64,000 nt of DNA. Origin: Arctopsyche grandis. Taxonomy: Eukaryota > Arthropoda > Insecta > Trichoptera > Hydropsychidae. The translations under genes and the position numbers were made by a program. Positions 25,401 through 53,065 of the stretch are shown here, in pieces (position 1 is the first letter of the stretch; the number at the start of each line of letters is the position of its first letter). The stretch is taken from positions 17,297,501 through 17,361,500 of the forward strand of contig NC_135359.1 in assembly GCF_051622035.1 (NCBI RefSeq), given 5' to 3'. The notes below the pieces were generated by a model. It had not been told where the DNA came from and made no database searches. It saw nothing but the letters and a program-made list of their open reading frames with translations.

Positions 25401-26171
25401 CAAGATGTGTTGAGAAAAAGGCGGTACTTGAGAGAGATTTCCATTCAAGGAGTGAGTTCTTACCGCCATAGACTCTTCTCTGTGGTCAGCTTTGACAGAT
25501 AGTCATCCAAGGTATCACTTGGATCACTTATGAGTTATTACATGCCATTTAACAGGGTTACTTTGTAAGTGAAAGTAGTTAGTTATGATAATAATAGATT
25601 AGCAATTGTTATACTACTTTTTTACAGATCTTTATCGTGAGACGCCTCTTTGGAGACAACGGATTTATATATGTGAGTGCGGTTTGCAATTTAATATTTT
25701 AATAATAACTTTAGTAAAGAATATAAAATTACACGAATTACTTTAATATAATTTAAATATGAAAAAGAACTGATAGACAGTTGGGAAACACCGTTTCTGT
25801 TTGCTATTATTCTATTAAGTAAAGTTCGTTAAAGATTTTTGGCTGGAAGCAATTATGTGGAAGATTTATTGCTTCTGTGGGACCGAACCTTGACTGACGA
25901 AGGACCCTTTTTTTGTATTCAGGTAAGGAGATGTATCTCGTTCGTATATGCTTTTGCTCAGATTCGACACAAAAATTAGCACAAAATTTTTCGAAATAAC
26001 TGATATAAAACCGCTTTTTACGACCGATTTGCTGTTTATTTTTACACTTAAATTATACTAGGATGCAATTAGTAAAATAAGTGAGTAGATGGTTAAGTTT
26101 TTAGATTAAATTTCGTGCAATAGCCGGGTTTAAGCGAGTAATAGCGGGAAGAACGCAGAAGCACGTCTTCC

Positions 26172-26173
<2 letters not shown>
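22500..26173 (-). mobile_element. RTE-clade LINE, copy 1
   Basis: A non-LTR retrotransposon, about 3.67 kb, lacking LTRs and ending 3' in a (GAT)n tail (plus 22499-22513 as ATCATCATC), a hallmark of RTE elements. It is almost identical to the plus-strand copy at 44671-48345, including non-coding 5' DNA, so both inserted recently. The shared 5' limit is the GGGGAAGACG block, here abutting a (TA)n tract. The coding region carries an in-frame stop and a frameshift (next entry). It lies about 0.8 kb beyond the receptor stop codon, on the same strand. Confidence 0.9.
22510..25469 (-). pseudogene. RTE endonuclease-reverse transcriptase, copy 1, stop plus frameshift
   Basis: Read 25469 to 22510. 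First 90 codons (25469-25197) give the endonuclease start (ATYNVRTLS, DIVGLSEVRR) and end at TAA. The same frame resumes and includes MGDFNAKIG and GSDHRLVRAK of the APE-type endonuclease, then the linker up to KCGG. At a run of ten G (plus 23901-23910; eight in copy 2) a 2-nt gain shifts the frame. The reverse transcriptase continues in the other frame (23919-22510) with KNYRPISLLS, DYEKAFDTV, RQGDKISPKLFN, FADDIVLVA and a C-terminal GHVARRMDERWTKEV region typical of insect RTE. About ten amino acids differ from copy 2. The copy looks non-autonomous unless the G-run is an assembly error. Confidence 0.85.

Positions 26174-26265
<92 letters not shown>
26174..26265. repeat. (TA)n microsatellite
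   Basis: About 90 bp of alternating TA directly at the 5' border of RTE copy 1. Confidence 0.9.
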
Positions 26266-26267
<2 letters not shown>

Positions 26268-27003
26268 ATATTATTTCTGTATAATTTATCTTTCTTTGCT
26301 TTTCCTCTGTATTATATTTTCAACCATTGTGGCGCATTAAGAATTCCTGTAATGTCTCAGTAGTCCAAACTTTAAATAAATTTAAATTATTAACGTATTG
26401 AATTGCATAAAATTTTATGAAATTTATTAAAATGTGTACGTTAATAAGAAAATCTATTAATGAATATTTTTTTACAATAATGTATTATCATCAATTGTAG
26501 AAAACATGAATCTTTCAAAATTCTACATACATACATACACTTATATTACAATATTTAAAATCAAATTTAAATTATCGAAAATTGACATAACATACATATA
26601 CTTAAATATTTTAAAACATGAAATATATTTTCATCAAGAAGTCAAATGTTGGCACACAATAGTTTTTCTACTCTAAATATATTTATAATCATACATATAT
26701 CACATATAAGTTTATTACCTCTTTCGTATAATGTACATACATCATACATGTACACAAATACTACATACATATGTATTTAAATACTACATACATGTTACAC
26801 AGTATCTTTAATATGTAATGTTTATATTTATGTATATTTGGAACATTATTTTTGAACAAGTGTTCTTCTACATATTAACATATAATATTTTGATGATTAT
26901 TATAATTTTTTTTCATAATGCATGATGCATTCCAGTAACTATAAATTATAATAAATTAGAGTTATAATAAAAGTATAAAGTTTACAATATATACAATTTA
27001 TAA
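26266..27003. other. 3' flank of the receptor gene
   Basis: AT-rich DNA, probably including the 3' UTR of the minus-strand receptor. Contains a block at 26315-26385 shared with 880-975 (CATTGTGGCGCATTAAGAATTC...). No other gene seen. Confidence 0.4.
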
Positions 27004-44166
<17,163 letters not shown>

Positions 44167-44670
44167 GGCGAACGAATAGCAGACAACTGAGGCTCGCCTT
44201 TTATCTTACCTCTCATACACGACATACGCGTGCGCTAACACGCAATAAAACCCATGTGGAAAACTCATTTATAATTTTCCACATTTTCATTGTTGTAAAT
44301 CGAAAATCGCAATAGCTTCGATTAAAGTTGAAAAAATTTTTGGGCATTAATCAAATATCGAAATTTTACTTTCATAAAAACAAAATCGAAATTTCACTTT
44401 CAATTATCATAAAATACAACTACGTTGTACCATGTACATACATATGTATGTATGTATGCACATGTTTACGTACAAAACAGACTTGTACAATATGTACATA
44501 CATATAAGAAAAGTATCTATAGTTATTATTGCGGTTTTTGTTGGAATTAAACTTAATTTATTGTTATACGGTCAATTTAAAGCTACGTTTTATCGTTTCA
44601 GTAACTCTTTTACCAGTTTTCAAATAATCTATCTATATATACATATAGAGTTCGGTCTTTCGTGTCATGC
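44167..44670. other. 5' flank of the receptor gene
   Basis: About 500 bp between the receptor start codon and RTE copy 2, so the proximal promoter and 5' UTR should lie here unless there is an upstream non-coding exon. I cannot identify a convincing TATA box or initiator in this AT-rich DNA. Confidence 0.35.
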
Positions 44671-45374
44671 GGGGAAGACGTGCTTCTGCGTTCTTCCCGC
44701 TATTACTCGCTTAAACCCGGCTATTGCACGAAATTTAATCTAAAAACTTAACCATCTACTCACTTATTTTACTAATTGCATCCTAGTATAATTTAAGTGT
44801 AAAAATAAACAGCAAATCGGTCGTAAAAAGCGGTTTTATATCAGTTATTTCGAAAAATTTTGTGCTAATTTTTGTGTCGAATCTGAGCAAAAGCATATAC
44901 GAACGAGATACATCTCCTTACCTGAATACAAAAAAAGGGTCCTTCGTCAGTCAAGGTTCGGTCCCACAGAAGCAATAAATCTTCCACATAATTGCTTCCA
45001 GCCAAAAATCTTTAACGAACTTTACTTAATAGAATAATAGCAAACAGAAACGGTGTTTTCCAACTGTCTATCAGTTCTTTTTCATATTTAAATTATATTA
45101 AAGTAATTCGTGTAATTTTATATTCTTTACTAAAGTTATTATTAAAATATTAAATTGCAAACCGCACTCACATATATAAATCCGTTGTCTCCAAAGAGGC
45201 GTCTCACGATAAAGATCTGTAAAAAAGTAGTATAACAATTGCTAATCTATTATTATCATAACTAACTACTTTCACTTACAAAGTAACCCTGTTAAATGGC
45301 ATGTAATAACTCATAAGTGATCCAAGTGATACCTTGGATGACTATCTGTCAAAGCTGACCACAGAGAAGAGTCT

Positions 45375-45647
45375 ATGGCGGTAAGAACTCACTCCTTGAA
45401 TGGAAATCTCTCTCAAGTACCGCCTTTTTCTCAACACATCTTGGATAAATGCGAGAAAAATAATATCCAAACCTCCAACAAGGTAAGAGTGACGATGGAT
45501 GATAGCTTAGCTAATAGAAACCTGTATTTAGCCACGTACAATGTAAGAACGTTATCGAGTGAAGGAAGTGTGCTTGCATTAGAGAATGAATTAGAAAATA
45601 TCAAATGGGATATAGTAGGACTTAGTGAAGTAAGACGAAAACAGTAA
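45375..45647 (+). CDS. RTE endonuclease, N-terminal part ending at an in-frame TAA
   Basis: Ninety codons with ATYNVRTLS and WDIVGLSEVRR, the Asn and Glu motifs of APE-type endonucleases, then KQ and TAA. The frame continues without another stop into the 831-codon piece (same frame, 45837-48332), so one TAA splits a protein of about 985 residues. Copy 1 has the same stop. Either both descend from a source with this mutation, or the stop is read through. Confidence 0.85.
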   Translation: MAVRTHSLNGNLSQVPPFSQHILDKCEKNNIQTSNKVRVTMDDSLANRNLYLATYNVRTLSSEGSVLALENELENIKWDIVGLSEVRRKQ

Positions 45648-45836
45648 AACCAAATAATCCTAAAAAATGGTAACTGTCTCTACTGGAGAGGGCTACCAAA
45701 TGGTAGAATAGGAGGAGTAGGGTTTCTTATCAATAAGAGAATAGAAAGAAATATTATAGAAATAAGCGACATATCGGAACGTATATGCTATATAGTATTA
45801 AGAATCTCGAGCAGGTACACTTGTCAAATCTTCCAA

Positions 45837-48332
45837 GTGTACGCCCCCACATCTAGCCACCCAGACGAGGAAATAGAAGACTTCTACGAAAAAATACAGG
45901 ACGCATACGATAATAGCCGTCACCACTTTAAAATAATCATGGGCGACTTTAACGCAAAAATAGGACAAAAGGCAAATACAGAAAGAGCAGTAGGCAATTT
46001 TGGTACCGGCCAAAGAAACGACAGAGGCGATCGCCTCATAGAATTCGCAGAACACAACAGGCTCTTTATCACTAATTCATTTTTCAGGAAAAACACCAAC
46101 AATAAGTGGACTTGGGAGAGTCCTAAAGGAGACAGAAACGAGATCGATTTCATCCTAACAAATGCCCTGCACTCCGTTAAAGACGTTAGTGTTTTAAGTA
46201 AAGTAGATATAGGTAGCGATCACAGATTAGTCCGTGCCAAGATGGCCATTAATATAAATTGCGAACGTAGGAAATTAATAAAAGGATGCAGTAACTCTCC
46301 AGATTTCGCTCAACTAAGGTCTAGGAAAAAGGAATTCGAACTCGAACTTGGAAATCGATACGGGAAATTAAACCCAGAAGCAGACATCGAGGAATTGAAC
46401 ACTGTAATTAGTTCGGTTCTAACCTCAACAGGTAAGAAATTAGGTGGATTCAGGAAACAGATTAAATTAAGCAAAATTTCAGCGGAAACAAAAAACCTAA
46501 TTAAGCATAAAAGGAATTTAGATAGGGATAATAATAAGCAAGAATACAATCTAGTAAATAAGGAAATTAAAAAGAGAATAGTCAGGGATGTCAGGGATTT
46601 TAACAGCAAGCTAATAGAAAATACCATTAAGAATAACCGTAGCCTGAAAAAGTGCAAACAGGATCTTTTCTTAGGCAAAAACCAAATGATCGCAATCAGA
46701 TCAGAGAGCGGAGTAATAATTAGGAATAGAGAAGAAATCATAGACAGAGTTTACACGTTATATGCAAAACTATACGAGAACGACAACGGCCAATTCCCCG
46801 CTCTGGAATCGACACACGGCCAAAGGGTTCCTGCAGTATTGCCTAGCGAAGTAGAGGCCGCGCTAAAAACTGCAAAGAACGGTAAAACCCCAGGGGAAGA
46901 TAATATTCCCATTGACTTACTAAAATGTGGCGGCCCCCCCCTAATTAATATCTTAGCTAGGCTTTTCAGCAAATGCATCCAGAACCAAGCTATACCAGAA
47001 GGATGGAATAACGCAACTATCATTTTAATACACAAAAAAGGCGACAAAAGCGATATCAAGAACTACCGACCCATTAGTCTACTTTCAGCGGTCTACAAGC
47101 TCTTCACGAAGGTTATTACAGAAAGGCTGAAGAATATCCTCGACGAGAACCAACCTATAGAGCAGGCAGGGTTTAGGGCAAATTTCAGTACAATGGACCA
47201 CCTCCAAGTAGTTGGCGAACTAATCGAGCGCGCCAACGAATATCAACGGCCATTGTGCCTAGGTTTCGTCGATTATGAGAAAGCCTTCGATACAGTTAGT
47301 CATAATGCAGTACTTAACGCTCTAAAAACACAGGGAGTGCCGGAACCCTATGTGGGACTGTTAGCTGCAATATATAAGAATGCCACAGCTTCGGTTAAAA
47401 TTTTTTCAGGTACAGATAGATTTAGCATAGGAAAAGGAGTAAGACAAGGAGATACAATCTCGCCCAAGTTATTCAATGCGGTGCTTGAGGGAGTTTTCAG
47501 GAAATTGGATTGGGATACAGCCGGAGTAAGCATCAATGGTCGCTTTTTGAGTCACCTTCGGTTCGCAGACGATATAGTTTTAGTAGCTCGTGATTCAGCT
47601 GACCTACTTATCAGACTAACACAGCTGGACAGGGAAAGTAGAAAAGTAGGATTAAAAATTAACGTAGATAAGACTAAACTAATGTTCAATAGTTATTGCA
47701 TGCCTGATACCATCCCCTTAGATGATAAACCAGTAGAAGTAGTAAATAATTATTTATATTTAGGTCAAATAATTGACATGTCTGGTAGTAAAAATGAAGA
47801 GATAAAGAGACGTATGAAATTAGGGTGGAGTGCATTTGGACGGATGAATGCTGTTTTTAAATCAAAAATGCCACTCTGCCTGAAGAAAAGGATCTTTGAT
47901 CAATGCGTTTTGCCAGTGATGACGTATGGATGTGAAACTTGGACACTGAACGCCAAGATGCAAAATAAAATCCAATGCACTCAAAGAAGTATGGAACGCT
48001 GTATGCTTGGCATAACGAGGAAAGACAGGAAGCGGAACACGTGGGTGAGAAATATGACAAGGGTAGTGGACATAGTGGATAGAGTGAAGAGATTGAAATG
48101 GCAATGGGCGGGTCACGTAGCTAGGAGGATGGACGAAAGGTGGACAAAAGAAGTGCTTGAATGGTACCCGAGAGAAGGCAAAAGAGTAAAAGGAAGACCG
48201 CAAGGAAGATGGGTGAACGAAATTAGGAAAATGTGCGGATTGAGATGGATGAGTGTTGCGCAAAACAGAGACGAGTGGAAGCGTGTTGGAGAGGCCTTCA
48301 TCCAGCAGTGGATGGCGAATGGCTGTAAATGA
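45837..48332 (+). CDS. RTE endonuclease (C-terminal part) and reverse transcriptase, copy 2
   Basis: An 831-codon frame. Residues about 1-130: rest of the APE-type endonuclease with MGDFNAKIG (about 36) and GSDHRLVRAK (about 125). Residues about 370-650: reverse transcriptase with KNYRPISLLS (about 405), DYEKAFDTV (about 478), RQGDTISPKLFN and the catalytic FADD (about 576). The C-terminus has GHVARRMDERWTKEVLEW and KGRPQGRWVNEI, as in insect RTE elements of the HmRTE type. The frame is open upstream of the first Met back to the TAA at 45645, so the natural protein should start at 45375. It would copy the element by target-primed reverse transcription. Confidence 0.92.
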   Translation: MYAPTSSHPDEEIEDFYEKIQDAYDNSRHHFKIIMGDFNAKIGQKANTERAVGNFGTGQRNDRGDRLIEFAEHNRLFITNSFFRKNTNNKWTWESPKGDRNEIDFILTNALHSVKDVSVLSKVDIGSDHRLVRAKMAININCERRKLIKGCSNSPDFAQLRSRKKEFELELGNRYGKLNPEADIEELNTVISSVLTSTGKKLGGFRKQIKLSKISAETKNLIKHKRNLDRDNNKQEYNLVNKEIKKRIVRDVRDFNSKLIENTIKNNRSLKKCKQDLFLGKNQMIAIRSESGVIIRNREEIIDRVYTLYAKLYENDNGQFPALESTHGQRVPAVLPSEVEAALKTAKNGKTPGEDNIPIDLLKCGGPPLINILARLFSKCIQNQAIPEGWNNATIILIHKKGDKSDIKNYRPISLLSAVYKLFTKVITERLKNILDENQPIEQAGFRANFSTMDHLQVVGELIERANEYQRPLCLGFVDYEKAFDTVSHNAVLNALKTQGVPEPYVGLLAAIYKNATASVKIFSGTDRFSIGKGVRQGDTISPKLFNAVLEGVFRKLDWDTAGVSINGRFLSHLRFADDIVLVARDSADLLIRLTQLDRESRKVGLKINVDKTKLMFNSYCMPDTIPLDDKPVEVVNNYLYLGQIIDMSGSKNEEIKRRMKLGWSAFGRMNAVFKSKMPLCLKKRIFDQCVLPVMTYGCETWTLNAKMQNKIQCTQRSMERCMLGITRKDRKRNTWVRNMTRVVDIVDRVKRLKWQWAGHVARRMDERWTKEVLEWYPREGKRVKGRPQGRWVNEIRKMCGLRWMSVAQNRDEWKRVGEAFIQQWMANGCK

Positions 48333-48344
48333 TGATGATGATGA

Positions 48345-48360
48345 TACATATAAAAATGAA

Positions 48361-48429
<69 letters not shown>

Positions 48430-48611
48430 AACGGGAAAAACGGGAATGAGTGTCATTCGCTATTATTTTTAAATGTTTTCGCGTCGCGACCAGTGTGTTC
48501 GCTGCCTGCGTTGTTCCGAAAAATGGAAACGGGAACGAGAACGGGAACGAGAACAGGAACGGGAATGGCATGCGTTATTGTGGCATTGCAACGCATGCAG
48601 GGTTCAGCTAG
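48345..48611 (+). mobile_element. Helitron family H3, inserted at the RTE tail
   Basis: Starts at the GAT tail of RTE copy 2 with TACATATAAAAATGAATG (5' TC mutated to TA, or the start lies nearby), then a (TG)n tract (48363-48425), the AAAACGGGAATGAGTG block, GGGAAC units, and the 3' hairpin region GGCATTGCAACGCATGC then AGGGTTCAGCTAG, followed by T at 48612. Shared with 36735. Confidence 0.8.
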
Positions 48612-49154
48612 TATTATAATATTTTCATATCATACCTGAAGTTTTTTTTTATTATCATTCATTATTTTTTTTCCACGTCACTGTCTCCTGAATTATGTAA
48701 TTAAGATTCTTCCAGATTGGTGTGAGTTGAACCATTGCATTTTAAGTTGTCAAAACCCACATACAATATTTCTAAATGTCTGTGTTAATTTGAATTTACA
48801 TATGTATGTGGTGTACGCATAAGATCTAGGAAGCTTATTATTACATACCTCCTTTACGTTTCAATTACGATTACAATTCAGGAAAAAGTTTGCCTCTTAT
48901 CCGATCGTTTTCATACTTTGCCATATTGCTCATTTTGGTCATCAATATAAGTAAATGGATCCTCCGCCATTACGATGGTGCAAAAATATCGTGTAAGACG
49001 CGTTTGATATCTGCCCGGCGAGATAGTCGTTGACGTTTATCCATCGTTTGTTTATTAGTTTTAAACATAGATGGCGGTAGTAAAATAAAATTATTGTTTT
49101 TATACAAAATAATAATTTTATATACAAATATTTTATAAATTTGTTAATGTCCAA
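48612..49154. other. intergenic, no gene seen
   Basis: AT-rich, without coding frame or repeat pairing that I can support. Confidence 0.4.
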
Positions 49155-49745
49155 GTGTATGTACACCTCGTTCGTTCATGAACTTACTACTTCGTTCATA
49201 TACTAACCAATATGGCTAGTTATACTGTACACAAATTGACGAACGAACTAGTTTATCAATTAGGCATAAGTTTAGGTATTCTCAATCATTTGTCCCATCC
49301 TCTATGTATGTAAGCTTACCCTGGGTTGCAACATTGTAATTACGATTATTTTTCCCATCGAACTATAAAAATCAATTGAAATTTCCATCGTTGACCAAAC
49401 CGCGCAAAATGGCAATGTTTCAAAACGATCGGAAGGCTGTAGGAATTTTAGCTCAAATCGTTTGCGAAGTGAAACATAAAAGAGCCTTGTAAAAATGAGC
49501 GGAAACGGAAATTATAGCAACGTTGTAATGTGGTTTACATAGTCTTTCATTTTACATAAATACTCGTCTTAACATCTCAAAGGTTTTGAATTAAAATTTG
49601 AATGCGACACCTGGTGGAAATCTATTTGAAGATACATAGCTTTTGACTTTTGGCACTTTAACTAAAACCCAAGTTCATTTAGTAACCTTTATGTTCGTGT
49701 ATGAAAAAACTAGTATGTTTATGAACGAATGTGAATGAACACTTG
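49155..49745 (-). repeat. GTTCATGAAC-bordered interspersed repeat, copy 2
   Basis: Inverted relative to 42478-42925 and longer in the centre; the extra central part (about 49384-49490) also matches 20465-20635. Ends carry TTCGTTCATGAAC and TATGAACGAA motifs. Confidence 0.6.
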
Positions 49746-49919
49746 GGCTGCAACATACACATATATGTAGGTACATATACGCATGTATGTACGTATATGA
49801 AAATAATATTTTTATATATAATAAGCATTAGTAGAAAAAGCTCTAGTTCTTAGAGTCTCAAAGTATTACATGACGATGTTATTCAATATAACTGTACTCG
49901 CCGTGAAATGTGATATTAT

Positions 49920-50156
49920 CAGTGGTGTCACCCTAATGGCTTCCATGGGATTCTGGAAACCCATTGTTAAAAATCAGAAGTTTCCCGAAACTCGTTATTT
50001 AATCTAAAATTTCATATAATTTTTATCAAAAATTGTACAAATCTTGAAAATTTAATGAACTTTCATGTAATAGTGACTTCCAAGAAAAAAATATATTTAT
50101 ATATGTATAATATATATTTTTTCAAAATAATTTTATTTTGGAAAATTACGCCACTG
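49920..50156. mobile_element. small hAT-like MITE (CAGTGGTGTCA), copy 2
   Basis: CAGTGGTGTCACCC at the left and ACGCCACTG at the right, flanked by GATATTAT on both sides (49912-49919 and 50157-50164), an exact 8-bp target duplication. Interior matches 21907-22154. Confidence 0.85.
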
Positions 50157-50168
50157 GATATTATTATA

Positions 50169-50212
50169 TACATAAAGACGCTAATCTATGTGTGTGTGTG
50201 TTCTAACACTAG
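50169..50212 (+). mobile_element. 44-bp Helitron remnant (H2-type ends only)
   Basis: TACATAAAGACGCTAATCTA then (TG)n, joined directly to TTCTAACACTAG. The left part resembles the H2 5' end and the right the last 11 bases of the H2 3' end, with the hairpin and body absent. Confidence 0.5.
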
Positions 50213-50219
50213 CCGAATA

Positions 50220-50620
50220 TAATGAATCGATAAAAAGTCTAAATTCATTCGTCAAGGCTTTGCCGCGGTATCGAACCCGTGACCTCAAAAATAGCCTCTT
50301 ATAGGTATACCTGAGTTCAACGACGACGCCAAAGTCAATTTTTGAATTAGCCTTTTTTTTTTAAACATTTATTGAATTTTTGTTCTCGCCATATAAAAAT
50401 ACGCAATTATAATAATTATATTTAGTGACATTTTGAACCGATTTTTTTTTGTTTTCATATTGAACAATTAAATATATATTTTTAAATTAAAATTAATTAT
50501 ATATTAATGATATTCGATAAATAAAATTGATTTAATTTTCGCGGACCCGACGAGGTATCGAACCTAGGTCCCACAGTTCTCGGCCTGAACGCGCTACCAA
50601 ATGCACATCATATATGTATG
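50220..50620 (-). mobile_element. candidate tRNA-derived SINE(s), family C
   Basis: Two B-box-like motifs on the minus strand, GGGTTCGATACC (complement of 50267-50278) and AGGTTCGATACC (50554-50565). The second is preceded by TGGTAGCGCGTTCAGGCC, an A-box-like sequence at tRNA spacing. One dimeric SINE or two copies; borders unclear. Confidence 0.5.
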
Positions 50621-50699
50621 TGTGTAATTTCTTGTGTAATAATAATATTCAACTTCACGAGGTCAATGACCGTTTGTTTATAATCGGAAAGTATTACAT

Positions 50700-50980
50700 T
50701 TTGTAAACTAAACTTTTGTATGTATTTTGTATCTATTTCATTTCCGATTCTCAATTTCTTTTTCAGTTCCGATTCTCAATTCCTGTTTCAGTTCTGAATC
50801 CCGATTCCTGTTTCAGTTCCTATTTCCGATCCCTGTTTCAGTTCCGATTCCCGATACCCGATTTATGTTTCATTTCCAATTCCGATAAATTTATTACTAT
50901 TCGTATTGTAACTTTATTTTACATAAATCAGATCAAATTTTTCTGAAACCAACCATTGAATTTTCAACGGGCAAAACTAG
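50700..50980 (+). mobile_element. probable Helitron carrying the TTTCAGTTCCGATTC minisatellite
   Basis: An array of TTTCAGTTCCGATTCC-type units (50740-50880) is followed by a hairpin-like CCATTGAATTTTCAACGG and GCAAAACTAG, but the next base is A, not T. The array is the complement of the unit in the H1 Helitron at 34371. The 5' end is not found. Confidence 0.5.
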
Positions 50981-51064
50981 ACTAAACAGACTAAAACTAG
51001 TCGAAGTATTATTGTACTAATTAAAAAATAAAAAAACACCATTAAAATTTCCAAAGATTATCGA

Positions 51065-51070
51065 TTTATT
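51065..51070 (-). terminator. candidate poly(A) signal of C2CD5
   Basis: AATAAA on the minus strand about 170 bases after the C2CD5 stop codon, beyond a short tandem repeat. Confidence 0.4.
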
Positions 51071-51114
51071 TACAATGTAAAAATATACATACATATGTAC
51101 ATTCGGTAAACATG

Positions 51115-51205
51115 TTTAAAAATAAATAACATGAAATTTTTCAAAATAAATAACATGAAATTTTTAAAAATAAATAACATGAAACTTTTAAAAATAAATT
51201 CAATT
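51115..51205. repeat. tandem repeat in the C2CD5 3' UTR
   Basis: About 3.5 copies of a 25-26-bp unit (AAATAAATAACATGAAATTT) just downstream of the stop codon on the gene's strand. Each copy provides further T-rich or AATAAA-like sequence on one strand or the other. Confidence 0.8.
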
Positions 51206-51237
51206 AAAAAAGACTTAACACAATCAATAATTGATTC

Positions 51238-53065
51238 TACTCGTTGGAGAAATATGATACAAAAGTAGCATCACCACCGACGCTGACAAGACATTGCGCC
51301 TAAAACAAAATTACAACAAATTATTCATTTAAAATATTTTTTTACCAGTTATTTTAATTAAATAAAAATAAAGCTCTCACTTGATTTTTATGAGGGTTAT
51401 CACTTAATATAAGTTCAGTCATGTAAAATGCTACAATGGCATTTCCTCCTAGTGCCGTTACATGTGCTCTGACTACTGTCAAAACCTGAAATAAACAAAT
51501 TGAATTAAATATGATAAAATACTACATAGACTTACTTATACGTATAATACATATGTATATACTGATATTTATGTACCTCTGTGATAAAAGTATGTAAAAA
51601 TCCACTGAGACCGCCTTGCTCACGAACACTTGTACTTTCTCTGACAAAAATGAAATCTAAATTGCCAAGATAGTTGAGGATGCGTCCTCCAGGTATAGTT
51701 GCGAGGGGCGTCATTACAACACTGGGTCTCCACTCCTAATAAAATTAAAAAAAAATTGCAATATTTGTCGATACACCAAAGTAAGTACTAATAATCATGC
51801 TACACTTACACTATTAGATAATGATTGAGTTTGAGTACTGTTAGTCATAACATGTCCTGGTGATTCTTGCTTTTGGCCTTTAGCGATAGTCATATTTCTA
51901 AAGTTATTGATATCAATCGAACTTTCTTCGTCTAATGTGAAAATCATTTCATTGGATTCAGATTTTTTTACAGGACATTCATCAGAAGTCTCTTTGTCGA
52001 ATTTTTTCACCGTAGGTTCGGGAGCAGTTTGAATTTTACTATCTGACATGTTAGCAGGTTCAATTATACCGAGAGCCATCCCCGTAACAACTAGTTGAAT
52101 TTCATCCTGCAATCAAAATGAATCATTAAAATTTTAAAATTATGTAAGAGAATATAAATAAATAATTTAAAAAAATCACAAATTAACTAACCGCTTCCGG
52201 AAGATCTAGTCTAAATCTCACATCACAAACAGCACAAGGGACCATCCTACGTAGTTTAAAATATACACTTTGAAGTAATCTAAAAAGAAATAGTGATAAA
52301 ATCAAGTAATGACGGCAAAAAAAAATTAATAAAAAGTCAACGAAATAAAATAAAACCTATGAAAATGTTGATGCAGAGAAGTCGTTGGTGACATAAGGCG
52401 AGCTCTCCATAGTTGTGTAAACATCTGAAGATGACCTACGGAGCCTAAAGTTTCACAGCCCGGTAGACCTGGAACACTCTGAGTGTTAACAACATGCAGT
52501 CCTGCAGGTGGACGTGCTTCTGTTAACATTTTTAAAACTTCCAAATCTTCGGCATCGTCTACCTAAAAATTTTTATACAATGAAATTATTAAAAATCAAT
52601 AAATGTGATATTAATTCATTCTAATTTTGAATTATTATAAAGACAGTACCTCAAGAACACAAGTATCTTTATTACCAGCATTTATTTCCATATCGGGAAC
52701 TTCCTCATCGGAATCCTCCGTATCAGATATTATTACTGGCTGTTTAGGTTCCTTACCATCGGATTCCTTATTACATTATAAAAAAAAATCTATTATTTTA
52801 GATATTTTAAATATTAGACATTATAAAACAAAATCTTTCATAATTTAAATAATAAAATTAAAAAAATTACCATATTTAAATGATAAACATGTCGATTAGC
52901 ATGAAGGGCATCGTCAAGTCCACGCTGCAGAGCGCGAAGTAAACGAGGGTCACCTGGTGCAGCACGCAAACGTGGACCACCAGCACTAGCACCCAATGCA
53001 GCTAGAAGAACACCAGTTCCAACACCAACCGCTGCTACAACGGTAGCTCCAACAGCAATAGTAGT
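51238..53065 (-). CDS. C2CD5: C2CD5 C-terminal exons
   Basis: Eight exons: GATVVAAVGVGTGVLLAALG, an acidic segment (IISDTEDSDEEVPDME), GLHVVNTQSVPGLPGCE..MFTQLWRARLM, HQHFHRLLQSVYFKLRRMVP, a Ser/Glu-rich spacer in the 297-bp exon, then PLATIPGGRILNYLGNLDFI with SVREQGGLSGFLHTFITEV, ALGGNAIVAFYM, and the end at AQCLVSVGGDATFVSYF. Stop TAG. All splice phases agree. Confidence 0.92.

Larger units (their letters stand above)
44671..48345 (+). mobile_element. RTE-clade LINE, copy 2
   Basis: Near-identical to copy 1 from the GGGGAAGACG block to the (GAT)n tail at 48331-48345. It reads away from the receptor gene, which starts 505 bp to its left. A Helitron is inserted at its very 3' tail. Its reverse transcriptase is intact, so apart from the internal stop it looks young. 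Confidence 0.92.
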
